DNA of 40,287 nucleotides from Absicoccus porci (GTDB taxonomy: Bacteria; Bacillota_I; Bacilli_A; Erysipelotrichales; Erysipelotrichaceae): the NCBI RefSeq assembly GCF_003725415.1, contig NZ_RJQC01000002.1, positions 337,089-377,375 of the forward strand. The letters are read 5' to 3'. The position numbers and the translations under genes were made by a program. Under the pieces are notes generated by a model. The model was not told the origin of the DNA. It worked only from the letters and a program-made list of their open reading frames with translations, and did no database searches. Shown one piece after another: positions 32,813 through 40,287 of this stretch. Position 1 is the stretch's first letter, and each line of letters opens with the position of its first letter.

Positions 32813-34249
32813 TTAAGCTTCTGCTAAATCCTCTGTTCCTGGAGAACCGGCATTTTTCATAGCCATTTTTTCCAAGTGTGCTTCGATACCTTTTACATGT
32901 GTACGATAAACGATATAAGCTACTGCATAAATGACAACAGCCAAACCTATCATAACTGGGTTATTGGACAAGAATGCAAAGAATACTAAGCCAACCAATG
33001 GTTTTCCTAAGATATTAAATGAGGTAATCATCGCGGCTCCAGCTGGAATCGCATATCCTGCATCTTTCGCTACTTCGGTAAAGATTGGAGCCGTTGCCGA
33101 ACACATCAACAAGCCAATGCTAAACCAAATCATACCCGTAACAATGACTTTCGCCATATTTCCATTATAGACAGCAACCAAACCTTCAACCATGTAAGGA
33201 ATTGCAACTAAGTCAACAACTGGCAATGTTTGGTTTCCTGGTAAGAAGAACGCGATGATGACCATGATAGGCATCAATAATAAACCACAAGTTAATGTAG
33301 CTGGTTCACCATATCCAACAGCATCATTTACGGCAATAAACCATTCACGGTCGTTGGTATCACCCATGAATTGACGTGCTCCTTCTGTAATTGGCGCAAA
33401 CGCTTGGGCAAAGAAACCAGTAATGGATGGGAAAATAGCCATGACAGCAGCCGTAGCAACAGCAGCCGTGAAGATAGAACCCCAAGCTTGCATTGTACCC
33501 AGTTTATTGATATTTCCTAATAAACCAATAATGAAACCTAAGATGAAACCGATTGTCATTGGTTCACCTAACCAACCAATTTTTTCTTGGATTGATTGTG
33601 GGTTCAGTTTAATTTTATTCATGCCAATCAAATTCAATACAGGATCTAAGACGATGGCAAAGATACCTGGTTCAATATTATGCATTGCGATAATCGTACA
33701 GTTTGGATATTGGTAATAATTTGACCAACGATTTGCCAACATATCGGCAACTAATAAACTATATAAGTTACATAAGATCATGCAGGCAATACCTAATGGG
33801 AAGTTACCGGTAACGGCAATGACCATAGCACCCCAAACCATGTATGAATAGTTATTCCACAAATCGGATGGTTGGAAACATTTCGTCCATTTGATCAAGA
33901 ATAATACCGTCTGTAGTAAGATACCTAAACCTAGGTAGATCATACCGGCACTGGTTGAGAACGCAACCAAACTGGTCGCTTGCCATCCAACATCGAAAAC
34001 CCTTAAGTTAACACCTGTTAAGCCTTTCATGACAACAGACATATTTTGTACCAATGGTGTAATAATTGGTGTAAAAGCACCAACCATCAATGAGATACCT
34101 TCCAATGAAACGCCGGCATATAAAGCTGACAAGAATGCTTTTTGCGGTTTCACACGGAAGATCAACGCGATGATACCGATAATGATTGGAACAATGATTG
34201 CTGCTCCGAAGTTATCGATCAATGATTTCAAAAATTCAAGAATTACCAC
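32813..34249 (-). CDS. PTS galactitol-type IIC permease (GatC family)
   Basis: This 478-residue polytopic membrane protein has about a dozen hydrophobic segments and matches the galactitol IIC family in length and arrangement (N-terminal FGAAIIVPIIIGIIALIF; KAFLSALYAGVSLEGISLM; NCTIIAMHNIEPGIFAIV). The start is probably GTG 34249, nine bases after AAGGAGG; upstream in-frame codons lie before that site. Its C-terminal tail (MIGLAVVIYAVAYIVYRTH) is the piece found fused into the pseudogene at 23.0 kb. Confidence 0.9.
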   Translation of the reverse strand: MVILEFLKSLIDNFGAAIIVPIIIGIIALIFRVKPQKAFLSALYAGVSLEGISLMVGAFTPIITPLVQNMSVVMKGLTGVNLRVFDVGWQATSLVAFSTSAGMIYLGLGILLQTVLFLIKWTKCFQPSDLWNNYSYMVWGAMVIAVTGNFPLGIACMILCNLYSLLVADMLANRWSNYYQYPNCTIIAMHNIEPGIFAIVLDPVLNLIGMNKIKLNPQSIQEKIGWLGEPMTIGFILGFIIGLLGNINKLGTMQAWGSIFTAAVATAAVMAIFPSITGFFAQAFAPITEGARQFMGDTNDREWFIAVNDAVGYGEPATLTCGLLLMPIMVIIAFFLPGNQTLPVVDLVAIPYMVEGLVAVYNGNMAKVIVTGMIWFSIGLLMCSATAPIFTEVAKDAGYAIPAGAAMITSFNILGKPLVGLVFFAFLSNNPVMIGLAVVIYAVAYIVYRTHVKGIEAHLEKMAMKNAGSPGTEDLAEA

Positions 34250-34380
34250 TTCACATTTCCTCCTTCTGTAAAGTAACACGTTGCAACTATGTTTCTCTGT
34301 TTACGCTTACAATTTAAACGAAAAACTACATTTTCAACAGAGTAGACTTTTTCAAACAATTTTGAAAAAAAATATACCCC
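34250..34380 (-). promoter_or_regulatory. Gap with cre-like box upstream of galactitol-type IIC
   Basis: TGTAAGCGTAAACA on the minus strand (34311-34298) differs from the cre consensus at one position. A perfect AT palindrome TTTTTCAAA / TTTGAAAAA (34348-34356 and 34361-34369) lies further up. Together with the 131-base gap inside a tight gene series, this suggests a separate, catabolite-repressed promoter for the PTS genes. I see no certain -35/-10 pair. Confidence 0.5.
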
Positions 34381-35214
34381 TTATTTTTCGTATAATGCCG
34401 AATCATTCAATTTCACACCAAATGCTTGTCCCACATCTTTTAATCCCTGCAAAGGAATGCTCTGTCTAGGCACCTTTACAACACTGTGTACTTTTAGCCA
34501 AATTTCAGCTGCTTTTTCAATCGTATGCATCAAACCAAACGTCTGATCAAAGTCCGTACCTGAACAAAACATGCCATGATGTGCCCAAATAACTGCATTA
34601 TAACCATGTTCTTTCATTTCCTGGCTCGTCTTGATGGCAATCTGTTTGCCACCTGGTACCATCCATTCCACAACACCGACGCCTTCTGGAAAAATGACCG
34701 GACATTCCGTCATGATTTCCCATAATTCACGAGTAAATACTTCACTTTCCAAAGGTAAAATAAAAGTTAATGCGATAATATTCGGACAATGACAATGATA
34801 AATCACACGATTTGCATCTTTTGTCTGTTTAGCTTTCACTTCCATATTCATCAAATGCGTAGGTAATTCACTTGTTGGTTTACCGCCAGCTTCTAATCCC
34901 CATAGAATTTGATACTTTTCGCCTGTCTCATCAATTTGAATAATACCAATGGTATGGGTTGGGTCTTTTTGCATATTATGAAAAAACTGCCCTGTACCGC
35001 TAATCAAAAAATATTGGTTGGCTAAATAAGGAACGCTAGTTCCAATCGCTAACCATTCATTCGAAACAGTTAGTTCTTCTTTGATGGATCTCACTTCATC
35101 ATCCTGTAGCCAATACGTAAAATTACCACCATTGCGCTCATGCCAACCCAATGCATCTCCATGCATTGCCATCGCAATATAATCCTGAACAAATTTTGTA
35201 TCTGTCACTTTCAT
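34381..35214 (-). CDS. rhaD: Rhamnulose-1-phosphate aldolase (RhaD family)
   Basis: This 277-residue zinc-dependent class II aldolase would cleave a ketose 1-phosphate into dihydroxyacetone phosphate and an aldehyde. Motifs include WHERNGGNFTYWL, FLISGTGQFF, YHCHCPNIIAL (zinc histidines), FPEGVGVVEWMVPGG and the third histidine region WAHHGMFCSG. Length fits RhaD (~275). No rhamnose isomerase or rhamnulokinase is nearby, so its real substrate may be another ketose 1-phosphate. TAGGAGA precedes ATG 35214. Confidence 0.88.
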   Translation of the reverse strand: MKVTDTKFVQDYIAMAMHGDALGWHERNGGNFTYWLQDDEVRSIKEELTVSNEWLAIGTSVPYLANQYFLISGTGQFFHNMQKDPTHTIGIIQIDETGEKYQILWGLEAGGKPTSELPTHLMNMEVKAKQTKDANRVIYHCHCPNIIALTFILPLESEVFTRELWEIMTECPVIFPEGVGVVEWMVPGGKQIAIKTSQEMKEHGYNAVIWAHHGMFCSGTDFDQTFGLMHTIEKAAEIWLKVHSVVKVPRQSIPLQGLKDVGQAFGVKLNDSALYEK

Positions 35215-35223
35215 ATGGATCTC

Positions 35224-36252
35224 CTACAACATATATCGAGTCTTACCTGTTTTTAAAGCTTCTTCTAAATACGCAATCAATAACTCTGGACTTCGAATAT
35301 ATGAATCCACGGTATCGCCACCACGATGGTTCGTGATCGTAATATTATCTAATTTTGTGATTGGATCATTCGCATCCAATGGTTCTTTTGGGAATACATC
35401 GATAGCTGCTCCCATAATTTGATGGATTTCTAAACTATGTACCAGTGCATCCATATCGACCAAAACTGCACGAGCCGTATTGATCAAGTAAGAAGTTGGT
35501 TTCATTAATGCCAATTCTGGCGCACCAATAATAGGTGGATCATTTGGCCCAATTCGTCCATGTAAAGTCACGATATCGGCTTCTTTTAATAAATCTTCCT
35601 TAGAAACAGGGATACAACCAGCTTCTTTAATTTCTTTTTCATCCACAAATGGATCATTGACATAGATTGTTGTATGGAAAGGTTGAAGCAAATCCACCAC
35701 TAAACGACCAATCGTACCAAACCCAATGATCCCAACACTACTACTTCTCAACTCACGAATTCTTCCTGAATTTGGATAGTTTTCACGCCATTCTCCTTGT
35801 TTTAAAGCATAATTTGCGCGAGCTACATTCCGTGTTTCACAAATCATCAAACCAACAACTAATTCAGCAACCGCATGGGCATTATGAGCCGGACAATGAA
35901 TGATATGGATTCCTTTTGCTTGGGCTTCTTTCACAGCAATGTTTTCTAATCCACCGCGTGCCGAAACAATATATTGTAGATGTTTGGCTTGCTGGATCAC
36001 TTCTTGACCAATGGGACACAAATGAACAAAGACAACATCGGCTTCCACAACGGCTTTACGAATGTCTTCTGGTAAAGGATAGGCTTCACTTCCTTCGGTT
36101 TCAATCTTTCGAATCAAAGCACGTGTTTTTACACGATTCAAATCACCTTTCCATGTAAAACCTTGATACGAATCAAATAGACCAGATTTTTCAATTTCTT
36201 TGTGAAATGCTTGTTCATCAACGAACATATCACCAATAGCTACACATTTCAT
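35224..36252 (-). CDS. D-isomer-specific 2-hydroxyacid dehydrogenase
   Basis: This 342-residue NAD-dependent dehydrogenase has the nucleotide motif GIIGFGTIGRLV, the catalytic arginine in SARGGLENI, the INTARAVLVD loop and the catalytic histidine in TNHRGGDTVDSY (after a DVFPKEPL segment). It may convert a 2-hydroxyacid and its keto acid, perhaps from aldehyde products of the aldolase. GGAGG precedes ATG 36252. First gene of the leftward series and divergent from a DeoR gene. Confidence 0.88.
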   Translation of the reverse strand: MKCVAIGDMFVDEQAFHKEIEKSGLFDSYQGFTWKGDLNRVKTRALIRKIETEGSEAYPLPEDIRKAVVEADVVFVHLCPIGQEVIQQAKHLQYIVSARGGLENIAVKEAQAKGIHIIHCPAHNAHAVAELVVGLMICETRNVARANYALKQGEWRENYPNSGRIRELRSSSVGIIGFGTIGRLVVDLLQPFHTTIYVNDPFVDEKEIKEAGCIPVSKEDLLKEADIVTLHGRIGPNDPPIIGAPELALMKPTSYLINTARAVLVDMDALVHSLEIHQIMGAAIDVFPKEPLDANDPITKLDNITITNHRGGDTVDSYIRSPELLIAYLEEALKTGKTRYML

Positions 36253-36396
36253 TTTTCTACCTCCAAATGTTCTTTTTGCACATTCAGAATAGATAGAATT
36301 CCCTTTTATTCCCTAATTTTTTCCATCGTTTTGTTCAAATTTCAATCTTTTTAACAAAAAATTGTTTCTTTCGAACATTTTTCGTAAGATAAAAAT
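36253..36396. promoter_or_regulatory. Divergent promoter region; leaderless-type promoter for DeoR gene
   Basis: For the rightward DeoR gene TTGTTT (36362-36367), a 17-base spacer and TAAGAT (36385-36390) end six bases before ATG 36397, placing the expected start of transcription at the start codon. There is no Shine-Dalgarno sequence. The region has TTCGAAC- and TTTTGTTCAAA-like words that could be DeoR operators. Confidence 0.5.
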
Positions 36397-37152
36397 ATGA
36401 AGAAACAACAACGCCAACAAGCCATTATTGATTTGCTCAAACAAAATGATTCCGTTCGTGTATCAACCATCAGTCAAAAATTTAAGATTGTGCCTATGAC
36501 GGTGCGTCGCGATTTATCGGAACTCGAAAAAAAAGGCATCCTCATACGGACGCATGGAGGAGCCGTTTTAAAGTCAAAACAAACGTATGATACTTCAACA
36601 ACGATCTACAAACGATTAAAAGTAAATACGAAAATCAAACGTCAAATTGCCCAAAAAGCCCTCACCCAATTAAAAGCCAATGATCACATTTTCATTGCGA
36701 CCGGATCCACCATTGAGCTCTTTGCCGAAGCCATTGGTGACGATATTCCTTTGACCGTAGTCACAAACTCAATCAATGTGGTCTTACGGCTCTCGCAAAA
36801 GAAAAATATAAAAATTTACCTTTTAGGCGGAGAACTTCGCGAAAAATCCATGTCAATGACCGGTCCCATCGCGATCGAAATCCTAAAATATTGTCCAATT
36901 GATAAAGCGTTTATCGGCATCAATGCAATTGATGCACAAGGCCATATTTATACATCCAGTGTGGTTGAAACCCAACTATTGGAATATCTATCCACTACCA
37001 TTCCTTCCCTATATGTACTAGCGGATGCATCCAAGTTGGACAAGATCGACTTTGTGAAAGTTCATCTACAATCACCTTATACATTGATCACCAATACCAT
37101 TCCCGTTTCTTTAAAAGCGAATTATTTGGAACATGGCATCAATATTATCTAA
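36397..37152 (+). CDS. DeoR-family transcriptional regulator
   Basis: This 251-residue repressor has its helix-turn-helix at ~18-38 (VRVSTISQKFKIVPMTVRRD) followed by ILIRTHGGAV, and a sensor domain with ATGSTIELFAEA and VVTNSINVVL. It probably controls the divergent hydroxyacid dehydrogenase/RhaD/PTS series. It appears leaderless. Its last four bases overlap the 3' end of the convergent PRD regulator gene. Confidence 0.9.
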   Translation: MKKQQRQQAIIDLLKQNDSVRVSTISQKFKIVPMTVRRDLSELEKKGILIRTHGGAVLKSKQTYDTSTTIYKRLKVNTKIKRQIAQKALTQLKANDHIFIATGSTIELFAEAIGDDIPLTVVTNSINVVLRLSQKKNIKIYLLGGELREKSMSMTGPIAIEILKYCPIDKAFIGINAIDAQGHIYTSSVVETQLLEYLSTTIPSLYVLADASKLDKIDFVKVHLQSPYTLITNTIPVSLKANYLEHGINII

Positions 37153-39200
37153 AGCATTTCTTCGTAATCGCGAATAACCGAATAGATTTCATCTGGACTT
37201 TCTGATTGATCCAAACTTTGAATAAACTCCGGATTTGCCAACAAATTCATTAAATGAAACATTGGTTTTAAATGACTATCCTTATCAACGGTGGATAAAC
37301 AAAAGACATAACGGACGGCTTTATCCCCAAAAAATACCGCTTTTTTCAAACGAATTAAATACATACCCAATTGGTAACCGCCCATATAAGGCGATGCATG
37401 AGGTACAGCCACACCTTGCGCTAAAACAATGTAAGGTCCATCTTCTTCAACATTTACGATCATTTGATCAATATACACTTCATTGATATATTTTTCTGCC
37501 AATAACACGCATGCACTTTTGCGAATCGCATCTTGCCAGTCATCAGCTTCTACATCAACTTCAATATGTCCTTTCAATAAATACGCTAAAATCGCTTGAA
37601 TATTCTGATGGGAATCGGGATATACGAATTGACGCAAAACACTAATGATATTTTTATAAATCGTTTCTTTATTCAATGGTGATTCCTGGATCTCATTGGC
37701 TAATTGAATCTGTAACTTACGAAAGTTCTCATCAATATCTGAATGTTTCTTCTTTGATTTAATGTGTTCAATACGATCACCCAAAACAATACATTCTTCA
37801 TCATTCAAATCGGGTGTAACTAAAATACTTTCACAACGGTTTTCCTGAATAGGAACGGTTGTTAGGATCAAATCCACATTATTGACATCATATGTTGATA
37901 GAGCATGTTGCGGAATCACACTAACAATATTGAAGTTAAAAAATCTTCGTAACTTCGAAACCAAGAAAGTTACTTCACCTAATCCTGTATCACTCACCAA
38001 TAAAACCGAAATCGAATTCTTATGTTCACGGCTTCTTTCAATGGCTGCCTGCACATGGATCGTTATATACGCAATCTCTTCTTCCGAGATCTTACGTCCT
38101 GCCACTTCTTCTAAAGGACCAATATTCTGCTGGATGGCTTGAACAACTTGCGGATTATTTTGAATCACCGTCTGTAGTAATCCTCTGTCAATATTTGTAT
38201 TGACTTGGATATCTTGAAAAGTGGATTGAAGATGATTGACTAAATTTTGATAAAATTGGAAATCATTTTTAATATTCACATGAATATCTTGATTGACATG
38301 ATCAATAAATTCTTTCGCAATGATTTGAATACGCATGAGCTGATCATCGATATCATTTCGTTTTATATACTTTAAATTATATAAAATGTCACTTAGTAAA
38401 TATTTTTCAGTAAGCATCATTTTAATGCCATATGTGCTAGTGATCACATCCAAAATATGATTCGCCAATGTTGACATGGATGGATGTTGCAAAACATAAT
38501 CAATTTCAACACTTCGGCCTTTATTGATTTCCCGCATCATGATATTTAGATATTGCAGTAATTCCGAAAAGGAACGATCGGTCAAAAACATCTTAAATCG
38601 CAATTCATTATCTTGAATGATTTGTCCTAAGATTTTGATATCGGTTTTGGATAATTGATTTTTGGTTTGGCCTTCATAATAATCCAACGCTTTCATTTGA
38701 TTGGATATATTCATCAAGACAACCCGACGATTACTTTCCTTTCCCACAATTTGTAGACCTTTGGACAAAGGCACGATTTCTAAGCCATACGGCATGATGA
38801 TCTTTCGCGTATTATTGACATCGTGAATGATTGTCGATCGCGATACCAAAAGAACATCTGCTAGTTCTTGTAAAGTCATCGTATCGGTTGCTTCCAGCAA
38901 CAAATATGCAATCATCTCGGCGCGTTCATTTTTATTTAATTTAAATGAATAAAAATCATTATTTTGTAGCACCTGTTCAATTTCTTCATGATTGGCCAAA
39001 AATGTAATATTTCCATCTTCATCCATCAATAAAGAAGGTAAATGCTTATTTGTGAAAAAACGAGAGATTGCATCCAGATCATATCGAATGGTTCGTTCCG
39101 AAACATGGAAGTGATCAATCAAACGATCTAATGAGCATTTCCTATTATATTTTTGACATTCCTCAATATATAAAATAATTTCTCTATGTCGTTTATTCAT
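37149..39200 (-). CDS. PRD-domain PTS transcriptional regulator (BglG/MtlR type)
   Basis: This 683-residue regulator has a first helix-turn-helix (HVSERTIRYDLDAIS, ~33-47), a second (ELADVLLVSRSTIIHDVN, ~112-130), two PRD domains (~190-400), an EIIB-like segment (SVLLVSDTGLGEVTFL region, ~405-490) and a C-terminal EIIA-2 domain (~535-683) with the phospho-histidine in AVPHASPYM. Phosphorylation by PTS proteins should set its activity. It diverges from the alpha/beta hydrolase and is the intact form of the broken gene at 22968-23806. An AGGGGG site precedes ATG 39200. Confidence 0.92.
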   Translation of the reverse strand: MNKRHREIILYIEECQKYNRKCSLDRLIDHFHVSERTIRYDLDAISRFFTNKHLPSLLMDEDGNITFLANHEEIEQVLQNNDFYSFKLNKNERAEMIAYLLLEATDTMTLQELADVLLVSRSTIIHDVNNTRKIIMPYGLEIVPLSKGLQIVGKESNRRVVLMNISNQMKALDYYEGQTKNQLSKTDIKILGQIIQDNELRFKMFLTDRSFSELLQYLNIMMREINKGRSVEIDYVLQHPSMSTLANHILDVITSTYGIKMMLTEKYLLSDILYNLKYIKRNDIDDQLMRIQIIAKEFIDHVNQDIHVNIKNDFQFYQNLVNHLQSTFQDIQVNTNIDRGLLQTVIQNNPQVVQAIQQNIGPLEEVAGRKISEEEIAYITIHVQAAIERSREHKNSISVLLVSDTGLGEVTFLVSKLRRFFNFNIVSVIPQHALSTYDVNNVDLILTTVPIQENRCESILVTPDLNDEECIVLGDRIEHIKSKKKHSDIDENFRKLQIQLANEIQESPLNKETIYKNIISVLRQFVYPDSHQNIQAILAYLLKGHIEVDVEADDWQDAIRKSACVLLAEKYINEVYIDQMIVNVEEDGPYIVLAQGVAVPHASPYMGGYQLGMYLIRLKKAVFFGDKAVRYVFCLSTVDKDSHLKPMFHLMNLLANPEFIQSLDQSESPDEIYSVIRDYEEML

Positions 39201-39334
39201 GATAATCCCCCTAATTTACTATAACACCATAAAAATTAGCATCGAGTATGAATATTTGCAAAAATTTTCGCAAAAAATTGAATATCTGCACATTTAATTA
39301 TGCAGTATACTGAAAAAAAGAAAGAAGGATACAC
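39201..39334. promoter_or_regulatory. Divergent promoter of PRD regulator and hydrolase, with inverted repeat
   Basis: A TATACT -10 hexamer (39306-39311) for the hydrolase is directly preceded by the inverted repeat CTGCACATTTAATTATGCAG (39286-39305), which replaces a recognisable -35. A TTTTCGCAAA word (near 39266) also occurs before the paralogous hydrolase. This fits positive control by the PRD regulator. Confidence 0.5.
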
Positions 39335-40195
39335 ATGGAGTTTAAACAATACATCAATAAGCGAAATAAACCCGTGTTCATGTATATCCACGGTGAATGC
39401 TTATCAACATTTAGTTTTAAAATTGAAACAAAGGAATTAAAAAAAGATTTTACTGTTATTTTGCCTATCATAGGAAATGATTTTAAAGACATCGAAAGTG
39501 CGGCTGATGAAATCATTGCCTTTATTGATAAAAAATACAAAGGTCATATTGCTGTCCTATCGGGATTTTCATTAGGTGGTCAAATTGCCATCAACATTTT
39601 AAGTAAACGTCCTGACTTTTGTGATCATGCCATAATAGAAGAAGCACGCATGGAACCAATGAAAATTCGGAATTGGTCCGATCTAGTAGCCGTTTATGCC
39701 AATCCACTCGCCCAAAATAAACTTTTCAATTCATTCATGTATTATACAAAATTCAATAAAGATTTCGCTGAAAAAGAATACTATCAAAACTTTAAACAAT
39801 TATCCAAAGATACCGTCAAAAACCAATTAGAAGCTACGTATTCTTTTACCATGCCAGAAAACTTAAATCAGGTAACTTGTCAAATGGCTATAATGGTTGG
39901 TCAACGTGTTCGTAAAGCCTATAAACATAGTGCAGATTTACTTCATGAACAAGTCCCAAACAGTCATATTTTCATGTTGATGAACTACACACACGGTGAT
40001 TTTAGCTTAGGTCATCCTGAAGAATTTATTCGATTTGTGAAGTCGTGGATCCAGAAAAAAGACAAACAACAACGTAAAGCAGCCGTCAAAGAACAACCAG
40101 CTGATGAAGGTATTTATATGCCCAATTGGAAGCATATCCTCCTACGTCTGAAAGAAAAACGGCAGAAACAAAAACAACTTAGTGAGAGAGTGTAA
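39335..40195 (+). CDS. Alpha/beta-hydrolase-fold protein, copy 2
   Basis: This 286-residue protein has the nucleophile elbow GFSLGG (S79), YIHGECLS (~17-24) and a late histidine in FSLGHPEEFIRF. The C terminus is strongly charged (KEKRQKQKQLSERV). It is paralogous to copy 1 across its whole length and shares the divergent PRD regulator arrangement. AAGAAGGA lies just before ATG 39335. A small esterase or acyl-sugar deacylase role would suit the setting, but the sequence does not show the substrate. Confidence 0.82.
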   Translation: MEFKQYINKRNKPVFMYIHGECLSTFSFKIETKELKKDFTVILPIIGNDFKDIESAADEIIAFIDKKYKGHIAVLSGFSLGGQIAINILSKRPDFCDHAIIEEARMEPMKIRNWSDLVAVYANPLAQNKLFNSFMYYTKFNKDFAEKEYYQNFKQLSKDTVKNQLEATYSFTMPENLNQVTCQMAIMVGQRVRKAYKHSADLLHEQVPNSHIFMLMNYTHGDFSLGHPEEFIRFVKSWIQKKDKQQRKAAVKEQPADEGIYMPNWKHILLRLKEKRQKQKQLSERV

Positions 40196-40198
40196 TCT

Positions 40199-40250
40199 AA
40201 ACTGTGTAAGTTAGTTAGATGCGTACGGCTAACTAATGAACACAGTTTTT
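40199..40250 (+). terminator. Intrinsic terminator of hydrolase copy 2
   Basis: AAACTGTGT (40199-40207) pairs with ACACAGTTT (40240-40248), with inner TTAGTTAG / CTAACTAA, followed by T residues. It ends the last gene; the remaining 37 bases hold no visible feature. Confidence 0.88.
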
Positions 40251-40287
40251 ATTATGCCTATCTCATGATATGGTTGAAGGAGAAAAA

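Noticed and set aside
34348..34369. AT-rich palindrome as a terminator of the rhaD-like gene
   Set aside because: The stem is all A/T apart from one C-G pair and no T run follows it in the transcribed direction.
1..40287. CRISPR arrays, tRNA or rRNA genes, insertion sequences and att sites
   Set aside because: No regularly spaced repeats, no tRNA- or rRNA-like sequence and no transposase or integrase frame were seen; the repeats present are the gene-tail scraps and paralogues described.

Overview
This window is AT-rich DNA with tightly packed operons, strong AGGAGG-type ribosome binding sites, phosphotransferase-system (PTS) sugar genes with PRD, DeoR and RpiR regulators, CcpA-like cre boxes and U-tailed intrinsic terminators. 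That points to a low-GC Bacillota, most likely an anaerobic gut commensal. The Erysipelotrichia are my best guess, but this is inference from gene style, not a marker gene. There are no rRNA or tRNA genes, CRISPR arrays or transposases. Almost the whole window is carbohydrate import and catabolism.

Layout. (1) 1-7.7 kb: a mannose-family PTS (IIA, IIB, IIC, IID) leads through an internal terminator into a split transketolase pair; the second half runs off the left edge. A divergent PRD regulator is followed by a membrane-anchored helical-repeat protein and a small possible PH-fold protein. (2) 7.7-10.7 kb: a short SDR/epimerase operon diverges from a DeoR regulator, with a histidine phosphatase beside it. 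(3) 10.7-20.7 kb: one long operon holds a second mannose-family PTS, a ribulose-phosphate-epimerase-like enzyme, an extra IIA, three zinc-dependent dehydrogenases, a 6-phospho-3-hexuloisomerase-like SIS protein, an unknown 94-residue protein and a class II aldolase. A divergent RpiR regulator sits upstream. (4) 20.7-22.7 kb: a membrane protein, a fourth zinc dehydrogenase and a 33-residue membrane peptide. (5) 22.7-24.8 kb: a decayed region with a DUF1667 remnant, a hybrid regulator/IIC pseudogene and an intact alpha/beta hydrolase. (6) 24.8-40.2 kb: an anaerobic glycerol-3-phosphate dehydrogenase-like operon with a GlpP-type antiterminator and an attenuator leader, then rhodanese, AraD, an AraM-like enzyme, a galactitol-type PTS, RhaD, a 2-hydroxyacid dehydrogenase, a DeoR regulator, a full PRD regulator and a second alpha/beta hydrolase.

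The most striking structure is that region 5 reads as a collapsed copy of region 6. In the same order and orientation it keeps the hydrolase, the front of the PRD regulator, the last ~37 codons of the PTS IIC, the last ~35 codons of the DUF1667 gene and a terminator-like tail. Everything between has been deleted. A third scrap, the last codons of DUF1667 plus its terminator, follows the aldolase at 10.7 kb and matches the intact copy over 64 identical bases. The window therefore records repeated duplication and recombination of one sugar/glycerol island.

Functionally, the three PTS systems would import and phosphorylate sugars or polyols. The dehydrogenases, epimerases, isomerase, transketolase and aldolases would turn the products into central metabolites such as dihydroxyacetone phosphate, which the AraM-like and GlpA-like enzymes could exchange with glycerol phosphates. 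No substrate can be fixed from sequence alone.
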